Shown one piece after another: positions 27,356 through 36,905 of a stretch of DNA of 64,000 nt (within the stretch, counting starts at the first letter, position 1; each line of letters opens with the position of its first letter). A program made the translations under genes and the position numbers. The notes beneath the pieces were generated by a model, which searched no databases, had not been told where the DNA came from, and worked only from the letters and a program-made list of their open reading frames with translations. Source of the DNA: DATFVA01 sp963832715 (GTDB lineage: Bacteria; Bacteroidota; Ignavibacteria; Ignavibacteriales; Ignavibacteriaceae); NCBI GenBank assembly GCA_963832715.1, contig CAWHVB010000003.1, positions 186,001 through 250,000 on the forward strand, in the 5' to 3' direction.

Positions 27356-28649
27356 TCAGTTTAAATCGGGATATAAAGGAAATTTAGAACAAAGTTTTTC
27401 ACTTCCTTTTTTATTTCTTCAAGTTTTGTTCATTTTCAAATTATTTACGGCATTATTAATAAATCCGGCAATCATATTCATTTCATTTTCTTTCATTCCT
27501 CTTGTTGTAACAGCAGGAGTTCCGACTCTTATTCCGCTTGTAACAAAAGGACTTCTTGTATCAAACGGAATCATATTTTTATTACAGTAATACCGGCATG
27601 ACCAAGAGCATTTTCAACTTTTTTACCGCTTAAATTTTTATTTGTTAAATCAACAAGCATTAAATGATTATCTGTTCCGCCGGAAATAATATTGAAATCA
27701 TATTCTGATAATTCATGCAGCAAGTGCTTTTGCATTTTTAATAATTTGTTTTGCATAATCTGTAAATGAATCCTGCAGTGCTTCACCGAAAGCAACAGCT
27801 TTTGCCATAATTATATGCATCAATGGTCCGCCCTGAATTCCCGGCATAACCATGCTATCAAAAAGTTCAGACATCATTTTAATCCTGTCGCCTTTCGGAG
27901 TTTTAATTCCCAATGGATTTTCATTATCTTTTCCCATAAGAATAATTCCGCCTCTTGGTCCGCGTAAAGTTTTATGTGTAGTGGAAGTTACAACATCGCA
28001 ATACGGAAGAGGATTATTCAGAAATCCTTTAGCAATAAGTCCGGCAGGATGAGCCATATCGCACATTAAAAATGCACCGACTGAATCTGCAATTTCCCTG
28101 AACTTTTTATAATCCCAATCACGTGAATAAGCACTTGCACCATAACAATAATTTTTGGTTTTTCTTTTTTTGCAAGATCTTCAATAAGATTATAATCAAG
28201 AGTTTTGTTTCTTTATTTAAAGTATAACCAACAGCCTGGTAAAGTTGACCTGAAAAATTAACAGGTGAGCCGTGTGTTAAATGTCCGCCGTGAGCAAGAC
28301 TTAATCCTAGAATTTTATCCCCTGGTTTCAGAAGAGTCATATAAACAGCCATATTAGCCTGAGATCCGCTATGCGGCTGAACATTAACATATTCTGCATC
28401 GAATAATTTTTTCAATCTGTCTCGTGCAATATTTTCAGCCATATCAACAAATTCACATCCGCCGTAATATCTTTTACCCGGATAACCTTCTGCATATTTA
28501 TTTGTCAGTACTGATCCAGCTGCTTCAAGAACAGCCGGACTAACAAAATTTTCCGATGCAATCAGTTCAAGTTTTTCCTGCTGTCTTTGAGTTTCAAGAT
28601 TTAAAACTTCAAAGATTTCTTTATCTTTTTGAATATTTGAGTAGTTCAT
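27356..28649 (-). pseudogene. glyA: Serine hydroxymethyltransferase, with several frameshifts
   Basis: The full GlyA sequence can be followed across frames: LELIASENFVSPAVLEA and YAEGYPGKRYYGGCEFVD at the N terminus, NVQPHSGSQANMAVY, DMAHPAGLIAKGF, the PLP-lysine segment VTSTTHKTLRGPRGG, GPLMHIIMAKAVAFGEAL, SGGTDNHLMLVDL and TSGIRVGTPAVTTRGM. The enzyme converts serine and THF to glycine and methylene-THF and is expected to be essential. Frames change near 28220, 28140, 27718 and 27590, mostly by one base in A or T runs, and again near the C terminus. This is best read as an intact gene with sequence errors. Confidence 0.85.
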
Positions 28650-28705
28650 TTTATTTCAATGTTTATAAGAAAATAATTCAATCAGAAAATATAACAAATA
28701 AAAAG

Positions 28706-28738
28706 AAAAGGTTCCGAGGTATAATCCTGGAACCTTTA
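28706..28738 (-). terminator. Hairpin terminator after the TPR gene
   Basis: AAAGGTTCC (28707-28715) pairs with GGAACCTTT (28729-28737), with an inner AGG/CCT pairing. On the minus strand the stem is followed by CTTTTCTTTTTATTTG. It separates the leftward TPR gene from glyA. Confidence 0.7.
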
Positions 28739-28747
28739 ATTTAAAAA

Positions 28748-30074
28748 CTATTTTAGTTTGACTTTATGGAACTGTGACACTTCTTTCCAATCCACGAATA
28801 ACAATCTCCCTGATGGAGTTACAGTTTGTCCTGATTTATATTTACGGAAGAAGTAATCTTCTTGTGTAGGCAATGAACTTGAAAGAGCATTTATTCTTTC
28901 TCTTGCCTGGCTGAAAATTAGGATCAATAGATAGAGCTTTTTTATAAGTATCAACAGCTATCTGGTAAGTAACTTTCGCATCGAAATCAAATGTACAATT
29001 ACTGGCAGCTTGTTCATACAGTAAACCTTCGTAATAAATAGCTTGTGCCCATCCGCCGCCAACTTCATTTGCTTTCTGAAATTGAGTTCTTGCAGCTGCT
29101 AATTGTCCCTTATCTTTATAAATCAAGTCCTAGATTCAGGTAATGGTTCTTATTCTGGGGATCAATCTGAATTAATTTTTTATAAGAATCTTCCGCTTTA
29201 GTTAACTGTCAGTTTTCTGATAAGCCTGTGCAACTGCGTCCAGTAGTTTACTGATTCGGGAGATTTTTTGAACTAAAAATTCAAGCGGCACAATTGCATC
29301 CTGGTACATATTTGCTTTGATAGCTGCCTGGGCATATTTCCATGCTTTTTCAGCATTTTCTTTATCTTTTTCCCACGCGCTTTTTGCAAAATCAGCAGCC
29401 TGTTCCGGATTATCAACCAGACCATCAAGCTTCTGCTCCCACTGAGGATCATCGGGATATTTATCATTTAGCATTGTGTATAAATCAATTGCATTCGATC
29501 TTATAATCATTTGAGTCAGTTGCGTTAGCTAAATACAGCTCCCAAGTATATTATAATAATAAGAGATCAAGTTCGGGTTTAACTTTAAAAGCGTGTTCAT
29601 ATTCAGCAATGACTGTGTCCGGTGAGGCATTTCAACCAATCCTCATCAACGAAAGCTTTCCTAACCTCGAAAATAATCCTTCGAATCAGAATTATATTTT
29701 TCTGCAAGATTATATAGATAATCCATTGTATCAGCTATTGCTGTTTTCTGTTCCGGCGAGATATCGGAAGAATCATGCAAATACCAGAGAGCATCTTCCA
29801 TCTTATAATAAATATATTTTGAAAATTTTTCCGGATTCTATCTGAAGGACCTGCCATCCGTATGGAATTGCGCTCTGATAATCCTTATTTTTATAATATT
29901 CTGAAAACAAGCTGTATAATTCAAGAATTTTAGTTGAATCATCAGCCACATCAATTTTGTAATTTATGTTTTTGGGAAAAGCAGAAAAAACACTGAGGAT
30001 AAGCAGGGATGCAGTGAAGAGCGAAAATTTGGAGAAGTGTAATCCGGATTTATGTTTTGTTTAGTTTTTTTCAT
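28748..30074 (-). pseudogene. Tetratricopeptide-repeat secreted protein, with several frameshifts
   Basis: Reassembled across frames, this encodes a protein that begins MKKTKQNINPD with a hydrophobic export segment (SLLILSVFSAFP). TPR units follow, for example DAIVPLEFLVQKSPES, NHYLNLGLIYKDKGQLAAARTQF and ALSIDPNFSQARERINAL. The last part (DYFFRKYKSGQTVTPSGRLLFVDW) is not a TPR. TPR proteins of this kind serve as scaffolds in the periplasm or outer membrane. The start overlaps the end of the barrel gene (AAAATGAAA after its TAA), so the two are coupled. At least six frame breaks are present. Confidence 0.65.
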
Positions 30075-30075
30075 T

Positions 30076-31335
30076 TTATTTTTCCTCTCGAATAAACCAA
30101 ATATCGCCGAGGCTGAATGTTAAATATAATTTAATTATGTTTTCTTTATATAGACCCGGATCTGTACTGCCTCGCATCGCGTACTGAGATCCGAGATCTA
30201 GTGTATTGGCCGTGGTTAATGGTAGCGAAAATCCTCCTGAAACTGAATATTGATTGATACCTGTCATTTTCAATAGATATTGAGTTTGCTCATAACTTAA
30301 ACCTGCACGCCAGATTATTTGTTCCCAGAATGTTGCGCCTAACTTCCGTTCCGGCGTATATTCAAAACCAAGCACTGATTTTTGATGCATTCCTCAGATT
30401 AGCACTTTTCACGCCGTTAAACTGAAAATTTTTCCCATTGCCTGAAATGCATAATCTAAACTTAATAAATATTTATTATTCAAGACAAAACTTAAACCTG
30501 CGGAAATTCTTCCAGGCACTTTCATATTAACAATCCCGTTTGCAACAGTATCCTGCCCAAGAGTTGTGCTGGATGTGAAAACAGTATCAGTTCTTAATTC
30601 TGAAATGTAGTTATAAGAAAATCCCAATCCGCATATCAGTAATCCCGTCAAGAGTTAAACAAACCTGGAGAATCAGGTGAAATTATTCCTAAGTGTACGT
30701 TCCTAATTCCTTTTGGTCGGTATTCGTTTAGTAAATTCTGCATCTGGCATTTGTTGCATCAAGGAAATGAAGCTTGATAATAATCAATATTACCAAATAA
30801 TAATCAAGTGTTGCTCCTATAATCAAATCAAAAGGAAGTTTATAAGAAGACCAAAGAATAATCTTGAAAGTCCGCCTCTTCCTTTGTAAGTAGTTTGATA
30901 ATCTCCGTTAGAAGATTGAATCGAATTGTCAACATCATAACTCACATTGGTAAACGGAACTAAGCCCGGCTGCTGCGCCAACACCATAACCAGCTGCTGA
31001 TTGGAAAAGCTAAAATAAATCCCCGAACTCTGCTTTTGCATAATAATTGGAAGATTATTATCTGATAAGAAATGATCCATGATAATTCAGGTTAAATTCA
31101 ATTCTGGTTCTTTTAAGATGAAATAAATCCGCCGGGTTATAAAAACTAATAAAGTTATTCGGAGCATCGGCAACTGCCAATTGTCCCATTCCAAGTTTCC
31201 TGGCAGAATAAGCAAAATTGACATCACCTATACCTAATCGTGAGTAAGGTGAAGAAGATTGAGAGTATATCTCCGGAACACAGAAAGACAATAAGCATTA
31301 AAAATAAGAACAATATTTTTATAGTTTAATTTCAT
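30076..31335 (-). pseudogene. Outer-membrane beta-barrel protein (PorV/FadL-like), with several frameshifts
   Basis: The start ATG 31335 overlaps the stop of the lipoprotein gene (TAATG). The N terminus is a signal peptide (MKLNYKNIVLIFNAYC) followed by SSSPYSRLGIGDV and SARKLGMGQLAVADAPNNFISFYNPADLFHLKRTRIEF, the opening typical of Bacteroidota barrel proteins related to PorV/FadL. Later fragments keep alternating barrel strands (GLVPFTNVSYDVD, KVPGRISAGLSFVLNNKYLLSLDYAF) and a C-terminal strand ending in SLGDIWFIREEK. At least five frame breaks occur. The function is probably in surface-protein handling or transport, inferred from the fold only. Confidence 0.6.
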
Positions 31336-32509
31336 TATTTGCCTGTATAAATAATTACCAATCGAGGTCTTAGTGAAGTCTCTGAAGCGTCGCTTCCTTT
31401 CAATGCAAACAAATCAACACGCATGATTCTGTCCGCCGGCAGTCAAATATAAATCCGTTAGTTTTCATGATATCCGCTTGCAATGCTTTGTATAAAGCGG
31501 GTAATATTTCCTGTAAAGGTATCGCCGTCCCGGTTTAGTATTATTCCGGAAGTTGAATCATATGCTGTACCGGAGAATCTGTTGCAAAATATGCAACTAT
31601 TGAATTAGTGTAGTTGTCGCCTGTTTTTGTGGCGCTGGTGTCCAGGGAAACTGTAAACTGAGCTTTATTTACTATTGCTCCTTTCTGTAGGAAGGAAAGA
31701 TCAAATTTCACCCGTGCATCAACAGCCAACCCTGCTTGAACAGCAATATCACCGGCAGGAATTACAGGTTTATCTCCGGTTAAAATACTTACATCCGGCA
31801 AACTTATATACTTCAAAGTATCAACATTTCCGGATTCCGACACAACTATCGTCAGCGTGGGAAGCCCAAGTGCATTCACATTGTACGCATCAAAACCCAC
31901 TATCCTGTCAGAGGCCGGATCAGGCTTGATATAAATTCCGTTGTTTGTTTTTACCGAAGTATCAGAGGCGGAAGTTAGCCAGGATAAAATCGTTTGATTA
32001 TCAAGTTCAAATGAATACAGCGAATCTGAGGATGATTTATTTGAACTGATATCCTCTGCATCGTAGTTAAGTAAAGAAAGACTGTCGGCATTATATAGGG
32101 CTGACCATGTATTATGCACAAAATGTACAGTGTAGTTTAGTGAGCCGGTAGTTGGACCTATATTATACTCCTTTGTAAGCTCAACCCTGGCGCTCACAAT
32201 GTTAAGTGAAGAACCCAGAACCGCCTGCTTCAGACTGTCCGGCAGAAAAATAGCAAATCTCATTAAGGTTGTAGCTTCGACATTATTAAATATGCCGACG
32301 AGCAGTCTTGGTGAATCACTTAACTGGACCGGGATTTTATAGTCAAAGGATGATTGTCCGATTGAATCCTGGTAAGAATCTACCTTATTAACATTAACAT
32401 AATCAGGGGATAGTAAATTATTTCCGATTGAGGATGGAGAATCGCTGCAGGAATAAAACAAGAACAGTAAAAACAGAGCAGGAATTAAAAAAATCCTTTT
32501 ATTTATCAA
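31335..32509 (-). pseudogene. Surface lipoprotein, DUF4270-like; 3' end frameshifted
   Basis: The intact frame covers 32509-31541: a lipobox (LFYSCSDSPSSIG) and about 320 residues of beta-rich sequence (VQLSDSPRLLVGIFNN, GIYIKPDPASDRIVGFDAY). The homologous end continues in other frames (GTAYDSTSGIILNRDGDTF, NITRFIQSIASGYHEN, then LRPRLVIIYTGK) down to a TAA at 31335. There are breaks near 31555 and at one or two points between 31430 and 31480. Placement after glgA and before a barrel protein resembles the glgA-DUF4270 pairing common in Bacteroidota; family membership is inferred. The ATG overlaps the gmhB-like gene by 11 bp. Confidence 0.6.
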
Positions 32510-33083
32510 TTATTTCACCTGTAAAATCTTCAAAAATAAAATTACACGCATCAGTAATATTTTCGGCTACAAAGCTTGGAAATATATTTTGCTTTTGCAA
32601 TATAGAAATACTTTCCGTTCCATAACCTGTTTTGACAAGCACAGTCTTTAACCCTGCATTGATTCCGCACAGAATGTCCGCAGGCGTATCCCCGATAAAA
32701 TAAGAGCCGTTCAACTCCAGCTTCAATTCATCTGAAGCCCTGTAAATCATCGATGGAGATGGCTTCCTGCATTCAACCTCTTCCCTGCTGCTGAATTCCG
32801 GATGGTAGGGACAATAATAGAAGGCATCGATAGAAACATTATCACATTTTAATAATTCATTGATCCGGTCATTTACTGCAATAACATTCTTATCTGTTAT
32901 TAATCCCCTGGCAATTCCGGATTGATTTGAAATAACAATTAATTTAAAATTAAGCTTATTTTTTAGTAAAGAGAGCGCTCGGCCGGTTCCGGGAAATAAG
33001 ATAACTTTTTCAGGATCACCCAGGTATCCGGGATCCTCATTTATGGTCCCGTCTCTATCAAGAAACACGGCGTACTGAGGCAT
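32499..33083 (-). CDS. gmhB: HAD-family D-glycero-manno-heptose 1,7-bisphosphate phosphatase-like protein
   Basis: 194 residues of the HAD histidinol-phosphatase-like subfamily. AVFLDRDGTINED is the nucleophile motif (two Asp), VISNQSGIARG motif II, KPSPSMI motif III Lys, and FIGDTPADILCG motif IV. GmhB removes the 7-phosphate in ADP-heptose synthesis for lipopolysaccharide. The usual zinc-binding Cys/His set is incomplete here (CPYHP and ECRKP keep only two clear ligands), so zinc binding is doubtful. The start overlaps the glgA stop by one base (TGATG). Another HAD phosphatase role is possible. Confidence 0.8.
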   Translation of the reverse strand: MPQYAVFLDRDGTINEDPGYLGDPEKVILFPGTGRALSLLKNKLNFKLIVISNQSGIARGLITDKNVIAVNDRINELLKCDNVSIDAFYYCPYHPEFSSREEVECRKPSPSMIYRASDELKLELNGSYFIGDTPADILCGINAGLKTVLVKTGYGTESISILQKQNIFPSFVAENITDACNFIFEDFTGEIIDK

Positions 33084-34579
33084 CAGTTGTCGTTCGATAA
33101 AATCGTTTTATATAAATCAATATACTTCTTGGCGGATGAATTCCAGCTGAAATCAGATCTCATACCATTTTTCATAATTTTCAGCCATGCCTTCTTATCT
33201 TCAAATATTTTCAGGGCTCTTTTCAATTCTTTGACCATTGCAGCTGCTTCATACTGCTTAAACACAAATCCGTTGCCTTCGCCGGTCTTCTCATCATATT
33301 TGATTACGGTATCCGCAAGTCCGCCTGTTTCCCTTACAAGCGGGACTGTACCGTACATCAGACTGTACATCTGGTTCAGACCGCAGGGTTCGTAGCGGGA
33401 AGGCATAAGGAAGATGTCAGATCCGCCCTCAATTAAATGAGCAAGGTCATCATTGAATCCCAGGTATGCTGCAAATCTGCCCTTATGTTTTGAGGCCATA
33501 CTGTCAAAAAATTTATGATACTTCTTATCTCCTGTGCCGAGCAGTATCATTTGCAGATTCAGTTTCATGATATCGGCAAACGCATCTTTAATGAGATCCA
33601 TACCCTTAGAATCAAAAAGACGCGCGATTACTCCCACGATGGGTGTTTCCGGACTATACTCGATCCTGAATTTATCGGCAAGCTCTTTCTTATTCGCTTC
33701 CTTAAATTCAATATTCTTTATAGAATATTTTTTGGGAAGATGTTTATCTTTTTCTGGTGACCAGACTTTGGGATCGATACCGTTAATAATTCCGTATAGA
33801 TCGTTTTTCCTCTTGGCTAATACTTGTTTTAACCCGGCTCCTAATTCCTCATCAGTCCTGATCTCATTAGCATAGGTTTCGCTTACTGTATTTATCGCAT
33901 CCGCAAACATAAGTCCGCTTTTCATGAAATTGACTTTACCGTATATCTCAACTCCCTTTTCAGAATTAAGCTCGTCAGGTAAACCTGTTTTCTTGAATAC
34001 GGTTTTAGGGAATGTTCCCTGGTAAGCAAGATTGTGAATCGTAAATAACGTCTTAAAACTTTTAAACTGTTCCTCATCCTTGTAGATGGTTTTGAGATAT
34101 GCCGGAATTAGTCCGCACTGCCAATCATTACAATGTATTATATCAGGTATCCAGCCGAGTTTACATATCAGTTCGAACACCGACCGGCTAAGCAGTATGA
34201 ATCGTTCGTCATTATCAGGATAGTCTTCACCGGTCATTGGATCTACATAAAGGCTGTTCCGGCTGCCGAAATATTCCTGGTTATCCAGAAAATAAATTTG
34301 CACCCTTACCTTCTGCCCGGGTAAAAAACAGGATTTCAGTGAGAAGACGACATCCTTATCACCGATTTTAATAGTAAGATCTTTTAACCTAACGACTTCG
34401 TGTATCTTGAATTTTCTGTCGTCGACTGCACCATATTTTGGTACGACTATGCGGACTTCATGTCCCATTTCCGAAAGCATTTGCGGTAATGCAGCGGAAA
34501 CATCCGCTAAACCGCCTGTTTTTACAAACGGAACTACTTCCGATGATACGAAAAGGATTTTTAATTTTTTTGCGGGCAT
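33083..34579 (-). CDS. glgA: Glycogen/starch synthase (ADP-glucose type)
   Basis: 498 residues, a GT5 glycosyltransferase that extends alpha-1,4-glucan. KILFVSSEVVPFVKTGGLADVSAALPQ contains the KTGGL nucleotide-sugar site. IIHCNDWQCGLIPAYL, LFTIHNLAYQG, INGIDPKVWSP and the C-terminal FLMPSRYEPCGLNQMYSLMYGTVPLVRETGGLADTV are all present. It heads a leftward run (glgA, gmhB-like, lipoprotein, barrel, TPR). No branching enzyme or GlgC is in the window. The 518-bp region upstream carries an 11-bp repeat array. Confidence 0.95.
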   Translation of the reverse strand: MPAKKLKILFVSSEVVPFVKTGGLADVSAALPQMLSEMGHEVRIVVPKYGAVDDRKFKIHEVVRLKDLTIKIGDKDVVFSLKSCFLPGQKVRVQIYFLDNQEYFGSRNSLYVDPMTGEDYPDNDERFILLSRSVFELICKLGWIPDIIHCNDWQCGLIPAYLKTIYKDEEQFKSFKTLFTIHNLAYQGTFPKTVFKKTGLPDELNSEKGVEIYGKVNFMKSGLMFADAINTVSETYANEIRTDEELGAGLKQVLAKRKNDLYGIINGIDPKVWSPEKDKHLPKKYSIKNIEFKEANKKELADKFRIEYSPETPIVGVIARLFDSKGMDLIKDAFADIMKLNLQMILLGTGDKKYHKFFDSMASKHKGRFAAYLGFNDDLAHLIEGGSDIFLMPSRYEPCGLNQMYSLMYGTVPLVRETGGLADTVIKYDEKTGEGNGFVFKQYEAAAMVKELKRALKIFEDKKAWLKIMKNGMRSDFSWNSSAKKYIDLYKTILSNDN

Positions 34580-35097
34580 TTTGTAAGTTTATTTTAAATG
34601 AATGTCGTAATTTACGAAATTTCAGTATGTTTCTCAAAAAAAAGTTTGTATAACACCACTGAATTAAAGGTCAATTCCAAATCTGTCAAATATGAGCAAT
34701 TTGCTCTGATTATCGCCTTTCTATACACATTTTAATCCAGCTCAGTATAAATACTTAAATGAGGCCCTTAAACGTCCTCTTAAGACCCTTTTAAGTCTGG
34801 GTAAACTATAATCTGAATACGTCCTGAATACGTCCTGAATACGTCCTGAATACGTCCTGAATACGTCTTGAATGCGTCTTGAATACGTCTTAAATACGTC
34901 TTAAATACGTCTTATGCACTTTAATAACATCTTCTTTATAAATAGCTGAAAATGGATGCGGAATGAATTCAATGGTGATGGTCGTCAAGTTATTCTATTA
35001 ATCAATTAGAACCCTTATATTTTGGTAAAATCGTAATTTTTGTGAAAAGATTATTAAATTTAAATGGTGATATTTTCTCATTAAGAATTGTAATCAG
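34580..35097. other. 518-bp intergenic region between divergent glgA and SPOR lipoprotein genes
   Basis: I see no credible gene. It must hold the promoters of both divergent genes. It contains the perfect palindrome GAGCAATTTGCTC (34694-34706), three decayed 11-bp units with a central TTAA (34766-34798) and the nine-unit 11-bp array described separately. The rest is AT-rich. Confidence 0.6.
34813..34911. repeat. Nine-unit 11-bp tandem repeat (array A)
   Basis: Five identical units CTGAATACGTC (34813-34867) are followed by TTGAATGCGTC, TTGAATACGTC and two TTAAATACGTC, ending at 34911. Variation moves in one direction, from CTG through TTG to TTA at the unit start, as in arrays that grow from one end. 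The core ACGT is palindromic. The 11-bp period is close to one helical turn, so all units face the same side of the DNA. Confidence 0.9.
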
Positions 35098-35640
35098 ATG
35101 CATAAAATGACTATATACATATCCTTGATATCCCTTTTGACACTCCCCCTCCTATTCTATTCCTGCAGCGCATCCAGTACAACAAGGTATGATCGTGAAA
35201 AAGAGAAAAAAGAAACGGGTAAAGAGAATGAAACGAAAAAATATAAAGAGGATTTTGATATTATTCCCTTCCGAACAATAATTGATATAAAGGAAAAACC
35301 GGAAAATACAACTGCAGCCCCTGACATAAATCCATGGTATGGATATAAGGAAAAAGATACAAGCTCAGTCCTGGAAAAAGCTATTGTGGGCACTACTAAT
35401 GGCTTCAGGGTGCAGGTTCTTGCTACTGATAAACTTGATGAAGCTGATTCACTCAAAACCGAAGTCTCTCTCAAGGTGACTCAGAAAAATATCTATGTAA
35501 TCTTTGATCCTCCATTTTATAAGGTTGAAGTGGGAGACTTTGTAAATATGAGCGATGCAAAAGACCTTAACTTTAAACTGAACCAGATGGGGTATACTGA
35601 ATCGAGAGTTATAGCATCAACCGTAAATATCTTTGAATAA
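35098..35640 (+). CDS. SPOR-domain lipoprotein
   Basis: 180 residues. A hydrophobic N terminus with a lipobox (LTLPLLFYSCSAS) shows a lipoprotein signal. A Lys/Glu-rich spacer follows, then a C-terminal SPOR domain (FRVQVLATDKLDEADSLKTE, FYKVEVGDFVNMSDAKDLN, LNQMGYTESRVI). SPOR domains bind denuded glycan strands in peptidoglycan and are often found at division sites. Its TAA overlaps the hutI start by one base (TAATG), so the two are translated from one message although the functions seem unrelated. Confidence 0.85.
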   Translation: MHKMTIYISLISLLTLPLLFYSCSASSTTRYDREKEKKETGKENETKKYKEDFDIIPFRTIIDIKEKPENTTAAPDINPWYGYKEKDTSSVLEKAIVGTTNGFRVQVLATDKLDEADSLKTEVSLKVTQKNIYVIFDPPFYKVEVGDFVNMSDAKDLNFKLNQMGYTESRVIASTVNIFE

Positions 35641-36905
35641 TGGTGAAAGTACTGCTAAACCCTGCATTAATAGTTACGGTAGATACCGCAGGTAAAAATT
35701 ATAAACGAGGGTCTGAACTCAATCAAATAAACCCTATTACGGATCACTCAATTGTAATTGAGAACGATATTATAAAGGATATCGTACCTGATTCATCCCT
35801 GAAAAACTTCGGCACTGACCAGATTATTGATGTTAAGGATAAAACAGTTCTCCCGGGACTTGTTGAGTGTCATACCCATACTGCTTTTGCAGGTTCCCGT
35901 GCCGATGAATTCAGAATGAAGATTGCCGGGGTTCATTATGAGGAAATCGCCTCAAAAGGCGGCGGTATTCTTTCTACTGTTAAAGCAGTCAGGGAATCAT
36001 CGTTTGAGGAGCTTGTACGGATAGTGTCTCCAAGAATAAGGTATTTTATTTCCCAGGGAATAACAACTCTTGAGATTAAGAGCGGTTACGGCCTTGATTT
36101 AGAAAACGAGCTGAAGCTGCTGCATTTAATTAATTATATGAATGAAATTTACTCGGTTGATATTATACCCACCTTTCTTGGAGCCCATACCATACCCGCT
36201 GAGTTTAGGGAAAACCGCCAGGGATATATTGATTTGATAATAAATAAAATGATCCCGCACATTGCTAAAAACAAACTTGCGGTTTTTTGTGATGCTTTCT
36301 GTGAGAAGACGGCTTTCAGTTCTTCTGAAGTCGACGCAATCTTTACCAAAGCATCTGAATCAGGTATGGGATTGAAGCTTCATACAGAACAGTTTAATAA
36401 TATCGGCGGACTCCAGACAGCTCTTAAGCACCACGCTGCAAGTGTAGACCACCTTGAAGTATTAAAGGATAGTGATGTTTTGATAGTTGCTGAGTCTGAT
36501 ACCGTTGCGGTACTGCTTCCGGGAGTTTCATTTTTTCTTAACTATGATTATGCTCCTGCAAAAAAACTTATTGAAGCTGACGCCATTGTTGCACTTGCAA
36601 CTGATTATAATCCCGGGTCGTCACATATTGCAAATCTGAACTTTATTATGAGCCTTGCCTGCCTGAAAATGCATATGACCATTGAAGAAAGCATTTCAGC
36701 GGTAACTATAAATGCCGCCAAAGCATTAAACAGGAATCACGAGGTTGGAAGTATCGAGATCGGTAAGAAAGCCGACTTTGCTGTATTCGATACTAAGGAA
36801 TATGCCGATATTATATACCAGGTCGGGAAAAATATCAATTCCATGACAATTAAAAACGGAAAAATTATATTTGATGTAAACGGAGGTAAAATTGAAAATA
36901 ATTGA
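35640..36905 (+). CDS. hutI: Imidazolonepropionase
   Basis: 421 residues of the amidohydrolase superfamily. It opens the imidazolone ring to N-formimino-L-glutamate in histidine degradation. VLPGLVECHTHTAFAGSRADEF carries the HxH metal site. GGGILSTVKAVRES, LEIKSGYGLD, PTFLGAHTIP, KLHTEQF with the metal His, and ALATDYNPGSSHI with the catalytic Asp are present. The next genes encode the following steps, ftcD (14-bp overlap) and fchA. hutH and hutU are not in the window. Confidence 0.95.
   Translation: MVKVLLNPALIVTVDTAGKNYKRGSELNQINPITDHSIVIENDIIKDIVPDSSLKNFGTDQIIDVKDKTVLPGLVECHTHTAFAGSRADEFRMKIAGVHYEEIASKGGGILSTVKAVRESSFEELVRIVSPRIRYFISQGITTLEIKSGYGLDLENELKLLHLINYMNEIYSVDIIPTFLGAHTIPAEFRENRQGYIDLIINKMIPHIAKNKLAVFCDAFCEKTAFSSSEVDAIFTKASESGMGLKLHTEQFNNIGGLQTALKHHAASVDHLEVLKDSDVLIVAESDTVAVLLPGVSFFLNYDYAPAKKLIEADAIVALATDYNPGSSHIANLNFIMSLACLKMHMTIEESISAVTINAAKALNRNHEVGSIEIGKKADFAVFDTKEYADIIYQVGKNINSMTIKNGKIIFDVNGGKIENN

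Noticed and set aside
26572..31335. Degenerate genomic island or prophage remnant
   Set aside because: All pieces are ordinary core genes in a normal order with no integrase, transposase or att-like repeats; indel errors explain the breaks better.
34813..34911. Array A considered as a CRISPR
   Set aside because: Units are 11 bp and directly adjacent with no spacers, and no cas gene is in the window.
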